Shown piece by piece: positions 46,351-54,522 of a stretch of DNA of 64,000 nucleotides; positions within the stretch are counted from its first letter, which is position 1; each line of letters opens with the position of its first letter. Below the pieces are notes generated by a model, which saw nothing but the letters and a program-made list of their open reading frames with translations, had not been told where the DNA came from and did no database searches. The stretch comes from Clostridium sp. (GTDB taxonomy: Bacteria; Bacillota; Clostridia; Clostridiales; Clostridiaceae). The position numbers and the translations under genes were made by a program. The stretch lies in contig NZ_JAHAIF010000009.1 in the NCBI RefSeq assembly GCF_018372875.1, positions 1 through 64,000 of the forward strand, read 5' to 3'.

Positions 46351-46947
46351 TTATCTTCTTTTATTTAATTTAAATAAAGCTAAACATACAGGTACCACAA
46401 TCATAACGGCTACTATACATTCTGGAATTCCGTTAGATACTGCAATAGTTCCTAATGCACCTGCAACAGCTGTTGAACTAATTTCTTTTAAAGCTGCAAA
46501 CTGTTCCATAGCAAGTATATATGTTAATCCTAAAACACCAGCTGTATTGGTAATTGTACCAGCTATAGCAGATAGAATTAGACCTAACTTTTCTTTATTA
46601 AACCTTTCTTTTATTATTTTGAAAACATAATAAGATACAATACCAATTAAAACTCTTGGAATTATTGCTATTATTGGATTCATAAATATTGGTGACAAAA
46701 GTACTGGTTGAGTCATATTTAGATACATAGAAAATATACCAAATATTAAGCCAACAATTCCACCAACAATAGGTCCTTCAACAATCCCACCAATTATTAC
46801 AGGTAAATGTTGAATAGTAACTTTCATCCAAGGTGTTGGAATCATACCAAAACCTGTAAGTCCCATAAATATTGATATTCCTGAAAGCATACCAATGATA
46901 ACTAACTGTCTAGTTCCAAATTTTTTATTTACATACGATCTTTCCAT
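46351..46947 (-). CDS. ECF transporter S component (vitamin uptake)
   Basis: 198 residues, six hydrophobic helices, with the S-component pattern of the PanT/FolT-like group: QLVIIGMLSGISIFMGLTGF, then MKVTIQHLPVIIGGIVEGPI and GGIVGLIFGIFSMYLNM. It captures a vitamin or similar small molecule and works with a shared EcfA-EcfA'-EcfT module encoded elsewhere. Pantothenate or another B vitamin is plausible but not decidable from sequence. GGGGGAAT precedes the ATG. The leader (46948-47045 minus) can fold into a possible pseudoknot, hinting at RNA-level control. Confidence 0.82.
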   Translation of the reverse strand: MERSYVNKKFGTRQLVIIGMLSGISIFMGLTGFGMIPTPWMKVTIQHLPVIIGGIVEGPIVGGIVGLIFGIFSMYLNMTQPVLLSPIFMNPIIAIIPRVLIGIVSYYVFKIIKERFNKEKLGLILSAIAGTITNTAGVLGLTYILAMEQFAALKEISSTAVAGALGTIAVSNGIPECIVAVMIVVPVCLALFKLNKRR

Positions 46948-46965
46948 TTTAATTCCCCCGTTCTT

Positions 46966-47036
46966 ATTCCTTTTGGATATAATTCGGCAAATAGTAAGTA
47001 TAGATTTAATGTTCAGTTTCCTAAAAAGAATACCGA
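46966..47036 (-). promoter_or_regulatory. Possible structured leader of the ECF S component
   Basis: On the minus strand ATTCTTTTTAGG (47031-47020) can pair with CCAAAAGGAAT (46976-46966). Separately TCGG (47036-47033) can pair with CCGA (46987-46984), giving an interleaved, pseudoknot-like arrangement next to the ribosome site. I do not match it to a known riboswitch class. Confidence 0.35.
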
Positions 47037-47044
47037 CGATTTTA

Positions 47045-47072
47045 ATTTTAGCACGATATATAAATTTTGCAA
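47045..47072 (-). promoter_or_regulatory. Putative promoter of the ECF S-component gene
   Basis: Minus strand TTGCAA (47072-47067), 16-bp spacer, TAAAAT (47050-47045). Confidence 0.5.
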
Positions 47073-47170
47073 TACAGTTTTGTTAATTTATTAACAAAAA
47101 ATGAAAAAGTAGGATTTTATTTAAGGTGAAGACAATAAAAGGCATTATCATTATTGAATTGCATTAAGGT

Positions 47171-47193
47171 CTGTTATACAATGAATATAACAG
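47171..47193 (+). promoter_or_regulatory. Palindromic operator ahead of the GntR gene
   Basis: CTGTTATA (47171-47178), 7-nt spacer, TATAACAG (47186-47193): a perfect 8-bp inverted repeat ending 20 bp before the GntR-type start codon. Probably an autoregulatory site. Confidence 0.65.
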
Positions 47194-47212
47194 AAATTAG
47201 GGTGGTGAAAAA

Positions 47213-47590
47213 ATGTTTCTAAGAATTGATTTAGAGTCAGAAGAACCTATTTATCTTCAAATAAGAAATGAAGTAATTAAAGGAATAGCTAAAGGAGAAA
47301 TAGTAGAGGGAGATGAACTTCCTTCAGTTAGAGCTTTAGCAGAAGAAATTGGAGTTAATATGCATACAGTAAATAAAAGCTATGCACTTTTGAAGGAAGA
47401 TGGATATGTAAGAATGGATAGAAGAAAAGGTGCAGTGATTTCTTTTTCTTTAGATGATAGTAATAGAAAGTTTATAAGAAATATGGAAAAGGATATGGAG
47501 TTAATGGTAGCTCAATGTATAAATAGAGGAATAAGTGAAGAAGAAGCGAAGAAAAACATAGAAGAATTATTTAAAAAGTTTAATTCTTAG
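47213..47590 (+). CDS. GntR-family regulator, YtrA subfamily
   Basis: 125 residues. The N-terminal winged helix (EPIYLQIRNEVIKGIAKGEI; LPSVRALAEEIGVNMHTVNK; LKEDGYVRMDRRKGAVI) is followed by only about 50 residues of helical dimerisation domain, which is the YtrA type. Members usually repress their own operon, typically genes for ABC transporters or membrane proteins. AGGGTGGTG precedes the ATG. The next gene starts 13 bp after the stop, and a palindrome lies just upstream. Confidence 0.88.
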   Translation: MFLRIDLESEEPIYLQIRNEVIKGIAKGEIVEGDELPSVRALAEEIGVNMHTVNKSYALLKEDGYVRMDRRKGAVISFSLDDSNRKFIRNMEKDMELMVAQCINRGISEEEAKKNIEELFKKFNS

Positions 47591-47603
47591 GGTGGTGATA
47601 TTG

Positions 47604-48752
47604 ATGGATTTATTTATAGAATATTTAACTTTAATTTTAGTAGTAGGTTTGTTATTTTTTCAAGGGCTTTTTGTTGAGAAGTTTTCTAATAACGGAATAA
47701 TATATGGAATTAGAGTTCCAGAAGAATATAAGAACTTAGAGGAAATAAATTATATTAAGAAAAGGTATAGAAAAAGATATTTATTTACAATGATTATTTT
47801 ATGCTCTATTTTATTTTCTATAATTTATATATATGATAAGGCTTTTTTGCTATGTTTGGGAATTATAATATTTTTAGCAACTAATTATACTATTTATTAT
47901 TTCTCATGGAAAGAAATGAAAGAATTAAAAAGAAAATTTGATTTTAATTCTTCTGGAAATAATATATTAGTAGTTGATATGAATATAAAAAATAAAGATA
48001 TGAAAACTAATGAACCCTTATCAATAAAGTATTATTGGATATACGGAATAATTATTTTAATAACTTTACTTTTGACATTAGTATTTTATAAGGATTTACC
48101 AGATACTTTTGCAACACATTTCAATGGAAAAGGTATTGCTGATGGTTTTGCTGTTAAAGGTACATTAAATGGGTACTTAGGGGTATTGTCTCTTCCATTA
48201 ACTCAAATAGGAATGACAATAATGTTTATATTTCTTCATAGGTATACTATAAGTTCTAAGAAAATAATAAATAGTGGAACTGCTAAGGGAACATTGGAAC
48301 AGCAAAATAAGTTTAGAAGATATGTAGGGCTATTTTTATATGTAATGGGACTTGAGACAATAATAATGTTTTTTGCTATGCAAATTGCTATATTAAAAGG
48401 ATTAGAAATAAAATTAATTGTAGGTGTATTTGGAGTGTTAACATCCTTAATAGGCATTATAGGAGTAGGTATATTAATATATATTGGTCAAGGTGGAAAA
48501 AATATAAAGGTTAAAGATGAGGGAGAAATAATTTATAGAGATGATGATAGATTCTATAAGATAGGATTGTTTTATTATAATAAGCAAGATCCAGCTATTA
48601 TGATACAAAAGAGAGTTGGAATTGGGTATGATTTAAATTATGGAAATCCAATATCAAAAATATTAGCCATAGTAGTAGGAATAATTCTTATTGGTACTGT
48701 GGTTTGTTTATTTATTAATGATCAAAGCATAATAGAAAGCTTTATGAATTAG
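47604..48752 (+). CDS. DUF1648/DUF5808 multi-pass membrane protein
   Basis: 382 residues with about nine hydrophobic segments. The central LPDTFATHFNGKGIADGFAV (near residue 170) is the DUF1648 signature found in SdpI-like and related membrane proteins. A C-terminal block RDDDRFYKIGLFYYNKQDPA fits DUF5808. GGGTGGTGA before the ATG at 47604 decides the start. Cotranscribed with the GntR gene, a common pairing in Firmicutes. Immunity to a membrane-active peptide or envelope-stress sensing is possible by analogy with SdpI, but unproven. Confidence 0.75.
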   Translation: MDLFIEYLTLILVVGLLFFQGLFVEKFSNNGIIYGIRVPEEYKNLEEINYIKKRYRKRYLFTMIILCSILFSIIYIYDKAFLLCLGIIIFLATNYTIYYFSWKEMKELKRKFDFNSSGNNILVVDMNIKNKDMKTNEPLSIKYYWIYGIIILITLLLTLVFYKDLPDTFATHFNGKGIADGFAVKGTLNGYLGVLSLPLTQIGMTIMFIFLHRYTISSKKIINSGTAKGTLEQQNKFRRYVGLFLYVMGLETIIMFFAMQIAILKGLEIKLIVGVFGVLTSLIGIIGVGILIYIGQGGKNIKVKDEGEIIYRDDDRFYKIGLFYYNKQDPAIMIQKRVGIGYDLNYGNPISKILAIVVGIILIGTVVCLFINDQSIIESFMN

Positions 48753-48768
48753 AGAGGATGATAAGTTT

Positions 48769-49713
48769 TTGGGAAGCGGATACACAATAAAGGTCTATCC
48801 AGAAAAGTCCTGGAGTATATCTAAGATGAAGGTAATGGAGAACTGTTATAGGGAGTATTATTATACATATTATGGGGCACATAATGGGTGGATAGATAAT
48901 GCTACAGATGAACAAAAAGTTGCTTGGAGATTAAAGAAGTTAACGAATATATGGTTAATGTTTGGAGATAAACTTCATGATGTTATAAAGAAAACAATTA
49001 AAAATAAACATAATTTAAATATAACTCCTAATTACTTAAAGGAGTATATGAGGAAAGTTTTAAACCATGGAGTAAAGGAAAGTTTAGAAAAGTATAGGGA
49101 TGGAGTATGGGATGACTATCCTAGGGGAGAAATGCTTCAAGAGTATTATTATGGTGATAAACTTGATGAGGAAAGTGTTAACGAGGTAAAAAGAAGAATA
49201 GAATTATGTATAGACGGATTTTTTAATTCAAAAAGTTATAAAGATATTTTAAAGGAAAAGTCTATACTATTAGAAGTAGATGAAGGCAACTTTGATTATA
49301 TATTTATACATGGTGTAAAAGTATTTGCTTTAATTGATATGCTTTATATTAATGAAGATGGGTATTATGTTATAACAGATTGGAAGACAGGAAAAATAGG
49401 AGAGCATGATAGAGAGCAGCTTCTAGTTTATGTGATTTATGTAATGGAAAAGTATAATGTTTCCTTAGATAAAATTAAAGGAAGAGTAGAATACTTATTA
49501 CTAGGAGAAAGTGCAGATTATACATTTAATGAAGAGGATTTAGTAAATATTAATAATAGAATAGAGCTAGATTTAAATGTTATAGATGCCTTTTTAATAG
49601 ACAAAAAATTAAATCAACCAAGGGATAAAGAGTACTTTAGAAAATGTGATTCTTTAAATAAGTGTAAAAAGTGTAGATTTAAAAAGTTATGTATTAATGA
49701 AGAGGTGTTTTAG
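48769..49713 (+). CDS. PD-(D/E)XK nuclease with probable Fe-S cluster (RecB/Cas4-like)
   Basis: 314 residues. It has a RecB-family nuclease core: His70 in GDKLHD, Asp190 in ALIDML, and the DWKTGK motif (Asp204, Lys206), followed by QLLVYVIYV. Cys26 (ENCYREYYY) plus C299-x2-C302-x5-C308 reproduce the four-cysteine iron-sulfur arrangement of AddB and Cas4 nucleases. The start is TTG 48769, with AGAGAGG 9 nt before it; no ATG fits. No CRISPR or other cas gene is nearby, so this is a stand-alone nuclease of unknown role. The NUDIX gene follows after 2 bp, indicating cotranscription. Confidence 0.8.
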   Translation: MGSGYTIKVYPEKSWSISKMKVMENCYREYYYTYYGAHNGWIDNATDEQKVAWRLKKLTNIWLMFGDKLHDVIKKTIKNKHNLNITPNYLKEYMRKVLNHGVKESLEKYRDGVWDDYPRGEMLQEYYYGDKLDEESVNEVKRRIELCIDGFFNSKSYKDILKEKSILLEVDEGNFDYIFIHGVKVFALIDMLYINEDGYYVITDWKTGKIGEHDREQLLVYVIYVMEKYNVSLDKIKGRVEYLLLGESADYTFNEEDLVNINNRIELDLNVIDAFLIDKKLNQPRDKEYFRKCDSLNKCKKCRFKKLCINEEVF

Positions 49714-49715
49714 TT

Positions 49716-50270
49716 ATGAAATTAGAGAGTATAGAACAGTTAGAAGACACAAAGTATTTAAATATGTATAAACTTAAACTAATTAATAAGGTTGGAAACA
49801 TTAAAGATTATTTTATGGTAAGTAGACGCAAAAAGGAAGATCTAATCTGCCTTACAAAAGATCATTCGAAGTGTGATGGAGTTATGATACTTCCTATAAC
49901 TGAGAATGAAGAGGTTATAATTTTAAAACAATATAGACCAGTTATAGATGATTATTTATATGAATTACCAGCTGGAATTGTTGATCCAGGTGAAACAATT
50001 GAAGAAGCAGCTAGAAGAGAATTATTTGAGGAAACAGGATTAAAGTGCAAGAGTTATGAACTAATATTAAAACCAAGTTATTCATCTGTTGGAATTACAG
50101 ATGAGACTACTGCTGTTGTGAAAATGATAGTAGAAGGAGAAATAAGTAAGGATAACTTAGAGGAAAATGAAGAGATTGAAGTTCTAAAGATAAAAAAGGA
50201 AGAAATAAAAGACTTTGTGGAAAAACATAATTTTTCTATAAAGGGAGCGTTAGTATTATTAGGACTTTAA
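49716..50270 (+). CDS. NUDIX hydrolase, ADP-ribose pyrophosphatase-like
   Basis: 184 residues. The NUDIX box GX5EX7REUXEEXGU is present as GIVDPGETIEEAARRELFEE followed by TGL, around residues 87-109. The surrounding sequence (VIILKQYRPVIDDYLYELPA upstream and KPSYSSVGITDE downstream) matches the ADP-ribose pyrophosphatase (NudF/YqkG) subgroup, which hydrolyses ADP-ribose to AMP and ribose 5-phosphate. AGAGGTG precedes the ATG, and the gene is coupled to the nuclease gene 2 bp upstream. Confidence 0.87.
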   Translation: MKLESIEQLEDTKYLNMYKLKLINKVGNIKDYFMVSRRKKEDLICLTKDHSKCDGVMILPITENEEVIILKQYRPVIDDYLYELPAGIVDPGETIEEAARRELFEETGLKCKSYELILKPSYSSVGITDETTAVVKMIVEGEISKDNLEENEEIEVLKIKKEEIKDFVEKHNFSIKGALVLLGL

Positions 50271-50295
50271 ATGGGAAAAGTTAATAAAATTGTAC

Positions 50296-50326
50296 AGAGA
50301 GATTGCTTAAGCAGTCTCTTTTTATT
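50296..50326 (+). terminator. Rho-independent terminator after the NUDIX gene
   Basis: AGAGAGATTGCTT pairs with AAGCAGTCTCTT (one G-T pair), followed by TTTATT. Confidence 0.85.
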
Positions 50327-50329
50327 AAG

Positions 50330-50412
50330 ATCCAGCAATAATAAATTATGCTCCAGAAGGGGATACTGAAACTGAATGTATTGATTATGGAAAACAAATT
50401 GCAAAGTTATAA
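50330..50412 (+). pseudogene. C-terminal remnant of an unidentified (possibly flavodoxin-like) gene
   Basis: An open stretch with no start reads DPAIINYAPEGDTETECIDY then GKQIAKL and stop at 50410-50412. It looks like the tail of a lost gene: protein-like composition and an ending typical of flavodoxin-fold proteins. DUF3793 genes, such as the next one, often neighbour flavodoxin genes in clostridia. The identity is a guess. Confidence 0.35.
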
Positions 50413-50430
50413 TTTTTACGGAGGAAGATA

Positions 50431-51057
50431 ATGACTAAAAAACTAAACAACTTTTTTAAATTACTAAATAATTTAAATGGTAAAGAATATATAGAAATGC
50501 TTATTTCTTACACTGTTTCACTAATAATTGCTAGATTAAAGCCTTCAATAACTTTAAATTTAGCTAAGAGTAATAATAAAAATACTTACGGATTGTGGAA
50601 GGAATATGGCGAAGATTATTTAGAGAGTTTAGGAATAAAGTTTATAAAGTTAAGAGAGTCAGAAAAGTCTTTAGTAATTTTAATATATGATCTTGAATTA
50701 TTAGAAACATTTATAAATATTCCTAAAAATAAAAACTTCCTTATGTCTTTAGGGTATCCAAATAAATTTTCTGTAGAAGAAGCATTAGAAATTTTACAAG
50801 TAAGATATGAACTATATAATTGTCCACATGAATTAGGAATTTTTTTGGGGTTTCCATTAGAAGATGTTAAAGATTTTATGACTTGCTCTGACAAAAAGTG
50901 TTTAGCTTGTGGTTATTGGAAAGTTTATAATCAATGCAATAAAGCAAAAAGAATTTTCAACCTATTTGATAGAGTTAAAGAAGAGGCTTTAGATAATATA
51001 TTAGATGGACATAGACAGTGTATATTATCTAATAATTTAAAGAATAAATTTGAATAA
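50431..51057 (+). CDS. DUF3793 family protein
   Basis: 208 residues. It matches the DUF3793 pattern: N-terminal helical part (LISYTVSLIIARLKPSITLN), then NCPHELGIFLGFPLEDVKDF near residue 130 and a Cys-containing ACGYWKVYNQCNKAKRIF segment near 158. Common in anaerobic Firmicutes, often near flavodoxin or haem-related genes; biochemical role unknown. ACGGAGGA precedes the ATG. Possibly once cotranscribed with the remnant directly upstream. Confidence 0.78.
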   Translation: MTKKLNNFFKLLNNLNGKEYIEMLISYTVSLIIARLKPSITLNLAKSNNKNTYGLWKEYGEDYLESLGIKFIKLRESEKSLVILIYDLELLETFINIPKNKNFLMSLGYPNKFSVEEALEILQVRYELYNCPHELGIFLGFPLEDVKDFMTCSDKKCLACGYWKVYNQCNKAKRIFNLFDRVKEEALDNILDGHRQCILSNNLKNKFE

Positions 51058-51118
51058 CATCAAAAATTAATTTTAAATTAAAACATACAAAAAAATTATT
51101 TTGTATACTTTTCTCTAT

Positions 51119-51151
51119 AGAAGAGTCCTTTCGTAAGGATTCTTCTTTTTT
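51119..51151 (+). terminator. Rho-independent terminator after DUF3793
   Basis: AGAAGAGTCCTT pairs with AAGGATTCTTCT (one G-T pair) with loop TCGT, followed by T5-6. The rest of the gap to 51312 is AT-rich; no T-box or attenuator for the thr genes is visible. Confidence 0.88.
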
Positions 51152-51312
51152 GTCATTATAAGCATTTATTTCTATATAGACATTGTGCTAGTTATTATTT
51201 GGAAAAAACTTTCTGTGTATCATTTACATACACTTGTATTCAAAATAGCTACATGATATTATACTATAAAAGGAATGTGTGACAAAAAATGAAAAATATT
51301 TGGGGTGATTAA

Positions 51313-52767
51313 ATGAAATTTCAAAGTACAAGAGGGCTAGAAAGAGATGTAAAATCTGCAGAATGTATTATAAGAGGGATTGCAAAGGACGGGGGGCTAT
51401 TCGTTCCAGATTCATTTCCTAATTTATATGAAACTATAAAAAAGAACAAGGGATTATCTTATGAAGAATTGGCTTTTAAAATAATAAAAGAATTCTTTAC
51501 AGATATAGATGAAAATGAGTTAAGGGAAGCTATTGATGAGGCTTACAATAATAGATTTAAACCAGAGTTAAACAAGAGTTATCTTGAACTTTATCATGGA
51601 CCAACTTGTGCTTTTAAGGATGCAGCATTACTATTTCTTCCACAAATAATGAAAAGAGCAAAGAAGTCTCTAGGAGTAAATGAGGAAATAGTGATATTAA
51701 CAGCTACTTCAGGGGATACTGGTAAGGCTGCTTTAGAAGGTTTTAGTAGTGTAGATGGATTTAAGGTGGTTGTTTATTATCCTAAAAATGGTGTAAGTAC
51801 TATTCAGGAGAGACAAATGGCAACACAAGAAGGGGATAATGTAAAAGTATTTGGAATAAAGGGTAACTTTGATAATGCACAGACTGGGGTAAAAAAGATA
51901 TTTGGAGATGAAAGGTTAAAAGAAGAATTAAAAAAGAATGGATATATCTTATCTTCAGCTAACTCTATAAATATAGGGAGATTAGTTCCTCAAATTGTTT
52001 ATTATTTTTATGGATATTTTAAACTAATAGAGCAAGGTAAGATTAAAGAGGATGAGGAAATAAATGTAGTAGTACCTACAGGAAACTTTGGAAATATATT
52101 GGCTTCTTACTACGGGAAGCAAATGGGATTACCAATAAATAAGTTTATATGTGCATCTAATGAAAATAAGGTTTTAACAGACTTTTTTCAAACTGGTGTT
52201 TATGATAAGAGAAGAGAGCTTATTTTAACTCAATCTCCTTCAATGGATATTTTAGTATCTTCAAATCTAGAAAGATTACTATATGAAGGTAGTGGAAGAG
52301 ATGGAGAAGAAATAAAAGCATTAATGGACGGACTTATGGCTAATGGAGTATATGAAGTGTCTTCAAAAGTTAGAGAATTCTTAAAAGAGTTTTATGGAAA
52401 CTTTGCTACAGAAGAAGAGGTTCATAACACAATTAAGAATGTATATGAAAAAGAAAATTATCTAATGGATACTCATACTGCTGTAGGAAAGACTGTATGG
52501 GAAAAATATAAGAATGAAACAGGCGATGACAGAGAAGTTTTAATTGCTTCAACTGCTAGTCCTTATAAATTCCCAGTTAGTATTTGTAATGCATTAGGTA
52601 TAGATATAAGTAACGTAGATGATTTTGGAGTTTTAAAGGAATTAAATAAAGCAACAAATGTAGATATACCTAGAAGTCTAAAAGGTTTAGATAAGAAAGA
52701 AATTCTTCATAATGAAGTTTGGGATAAGGATGAAATGTTAGATGCCTTATTATTTTTCTTGAAGTAG
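51313..52767 (+). CDS. thrC: Threonine synthase
   Basis: 484 residues, the long class of threonine synthase. It converts O-phosphohomoserine to threonine with pyridoxal phosphate. The PLP lysine is in HGPTCAFKDAALLFLPQ near residue 105, and the phosphate-binding TATSGDTGKAAL follows near 137. The N-terminal domain opens MKFQSTRGLERDVKSAECII as usual. GGGGTGAT precedes the ATG. First gene of thrC-thrB-ACT. Confidence 0.95.
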   Translation: MKFQSTRGLERDVKSAECIIRGIAKDGGLFVPDSFPNLYETIKKNKGLSYEELAFKIIKEFFTDIDENELREAIDEAYNNRFKPELNKSYLELYHGPTCAFKDAALLFLPQIMKRAKKSLGVNEEIVILTATSGDTGKAALEGFSSVDGFKVVVYYPKNGVSTIQERQMATQEGDNVKVFGIKGNFDNAQTGVKKIFGDERLKEELKKNGYILSSANSINIGRLVPQIVYYFYGYFKLIEQGKIKEDEEINVVVPTGNFGNILASYYGKQMGLPINKFICASNENKVLTDFFQTGVYDKRRELILTQSPSMDILVSSNLERLLYEGSGRDGEEIKALMDGLMANGVYEVSSKVREFLKEFYGNFATEEEVHNTIKNVYEKENYLMDTHTAVGKTVWEKYKNETGDDREVLIASTASPYKFPVSICNALGIDISNVDDFGVLKELNKATNVDIPRSLKGLDKKEILHNEVWDKDEMLDALLFFLK

Positions 52768-52778
52768 AGGGGATAAGA

Positions 52779-53675
52779 ATGATTAGGGTAAGAGTGCCTG
52801 CAACATCCGCTAATATGGGACCAGGATTTGATTCTATAGGAATTGCAGTAGAATTATATAATGAATTTGGATTTGAAGAAATAGAGAGTGGTTTAAAGTT
52901 TAATGGAGTACCAGAAGAATTTTGTAATGAAAATAATATAGTTTATGAAGCTATGATGTTTTGCTTTAATAAAGGAAAATATAATCCAAAAGGTTTAGAA
53001 ATAAGCACAATTAAGCAAGATATTCCTATTTCTAGAGGCTTGGGAAGTAGTTCTAGTTGTATAGTTGCTGGTCTTATTGGTGCAAATGCAATAATGGGAA
53101 ACAAGTTTTCTAAAGATGATATATTACAAATGGCTGTAGAAATAGAAGGACATCCTGATAATGTTGCACCTGCTGTTTTAGGTGGAATGGTAGTTGCTAT
53201 AATGGAAGGTGGTAGGGTATACTATGATATGGTGAAGGTTCAAGAACATATTAAGTTTGTTCCTATAATACCTGATTTTAGACTTTCAACTAAGGATGCT
53301 AGAGTGGTTTTACCTAAGGAAATATCCTTAAAAGATGGCATATATAATGTGAGTAGAGCGTCTCTAATGGTAACTGCATTAACTAACGGAAATCATGATT
53401 TATTAAAGTATGCATGTAGGGATGTTTTTCATGAAAATTATAGGAGCAAGTTAATAAACGGTTTTTATGAAGTAAAAGAGGAATCAAATGGATTAGGTGC
53501 TTTAGCAACATATTTAAGTGGGGCGGGTCCAACAATAATGGCAATGATTTCTGATAAAAATGACAAGTTTAAAAGCCATATGGAGAAGTTTTTAGAGGTA
53601 AGGTCCTTAAATTGGGCTATTCATGAACTTTCTATAGACAAAAATGGTGCAATAATAATAGAGGGTGATAAATAG
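52779..53675 (+). CDS. thrB: Homoserine kinase
   Basis: 298 residues, GHMP kinase family. N-terminal VRVPATSANMGPGFDSIGIA, ATP-binding PISRGLGSSSSCIVAGL near residue 87 and the C-terminal motif LGALATYLSGAGPTIMAM near 245. It phosphorylates homoserine to the substrate of ThrC. AGAGGGGAT before the ATG; 11 bp after thrC; its stop overlaps the next start by 1 bp. Confidence 0.95.
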   Translation: MIRVRVPATSANMGPGFDSIGIAVELYNEFGFEEIESGLKFNGVPEEFCNENNIVYEAMMFCFNKGKYNPKGLEISTIKQDIPISRGLGSSSSCIVAGLIGANAIMGNKFSKDDILQMAVEIEGHPDNVAPAVLGGMVVAIMEGGRVYYDMVKVQEHIKFVPIIPDFRLSTKDARVVLPKEISLKDGIYNVSRASLMVTALTNGNHDLLKYACRDVFHENYRSKLINGFYEVKEESNGLGALATYLSGAGPTIMAMISDKNDKFKSHMEKFLEVRSLNWAIHELSIDKNGAIIIEGDK

Positions 53676-54112
53676 TGGATGGAAATTATTTTGTAATTCA
53701 TAAGAGGGTTTTACCTGAGGTATATGAAAAGGTGTTAAATGCTAAGAAGCTTATAAAAGATGGAAAAGTTAAAGAAGTAACAGAAGCTACTAAGATGGCT
53801 GGAATTAGTAGAAGTGTATATTATAAATATAAGGATTATATTTATGAGTTTTCTGAAAGTCCTCAGGGGAGGAAAGCTACATTCAATATAATGATAATTG
53901 ATGGTAGAGGAATTCTATCTAAAATATTAAACTTCATTTCAGGTCAAGGGGGAAATATACTTACTATTAATCAAGGTATACCTCTTAATGGGTATGCATA
54001 TATAAGCTTAACTATAGATATAAGTAACTTAGAAGGTGACATTACCTCGTTAATGGATGGAATAAGTAAAATAGAACAGGTAGAAAAAGTAGAGTTTATA
54101 GCAATGGAATAA
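53675..54112 (+). CDS. ACT domain-containing protein (UPF0735/PheB-like)
   Basis: 145 residues. The N-terminal half is a helical, HTH-like segment (LPEVYEKVLNAKKLIKDGKV; MAGISRSVYYKYKDYIYEFS). The C-terminal 75 residues are an ACT amino-acid-sensing domain (FNIMIIDGRGILSKILNFIS; GGNILTINQGIPLNGYAYIS). The GTG start at 53675 overlaps the thrB stop and has GAGGGTGAT as ribosome site. Operon position with thrC and thrB suggests sensing of threonine or a related amino acid. Confidence 0.85.
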   Translation: MDGNYFVIHKRVLPEVYEKVLNAKKLIKDGKVKEVTEATKMAGISRSVYYKYKDYIYEFSESPQGRKATFNIMIIDGRGILSKILNFISGQGGNILTINQGIPLNGYAYISLTIDISNLEGDITSLMDGISKIEQVEKVEFIAME

Positions 54113-54117
54113 ACAAA

Positions 54118-54159
54118 AAAAGAAGATATTTTTACATGTAGGTAAATATCTTCTTTTTT
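54118..54159 (+). terminator. Rho-independent terminator of the thr operon
   Basis: AAAGAAGATATTT pairs with AAATATCTTCTTT, followed by a T run. Confidence 0.88.
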
Positions 54160-54187
54160 ATTTATATATTTATAGGAAATGTAATGG

Positions 54188-54358
54188 CTAAATTTCTTTT
54201 TTTAAGTAGAAGTGATCTTTATCAGCAGCACAAAGCTCCCAGCCTTCTCTACCTAATGAATTTAGTTTTTCTAAAACTTTATTTTCTATTTCTTCTTCAC
54301 TAAAAGTTGTTTTTAAATCAAATGAAATATGTTCAACTTTATATTCATACATTTTCAT
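54188..54358 (-). CDS. DUF4177 small protein
   Basis: 56 residues: starts MKMYEYKVEHISFDLKTTFS and has the DUF4177 landmarks LNSLGREGWELCAAD and FYLKKE. GAGGTG 6 nt before the ATG supports translation. DUF4177 proteins are small, widespread and of unknown function. The gene stands alone, convergent with the thr operon and divergent from iscS. Confidence 0.82.
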   Translation of the reverse strand: MKMYEYKVEHISFDLKTTFSEEEIENKVLEKLNSLGREGWELCAADKDHFYLKKEI

Positions 54359-54522
54359 ATAAAACACCTCATTATTAAGAATCTAAAATTAATTATACAA
54401 CTGTTACCAAATAATTACAATGTGTAAATTTAAACTTGATGTAAAAAGGAGTTATATATTATACTAAGGTATTACTTGTAGAAATATAGATAATACTAAA
54501 TTTAGTAGAAGAGGTGAGAAGT

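Noticed and set aside
48769..49713. Calling the Fe-S nuclease cas4 and looking for a CRISPR locus
   Set aside because: No repeat-spacer array or other cas gene is visible anywhere in the window; the fold is shared by many non-CRISPR nucleases.
51152..51312. T-box or leader peptide ahead of thrC
   Set aside because: No GGTGG-type T-box sequence, no run of Thr codons and no terminator/antiterminator pair.
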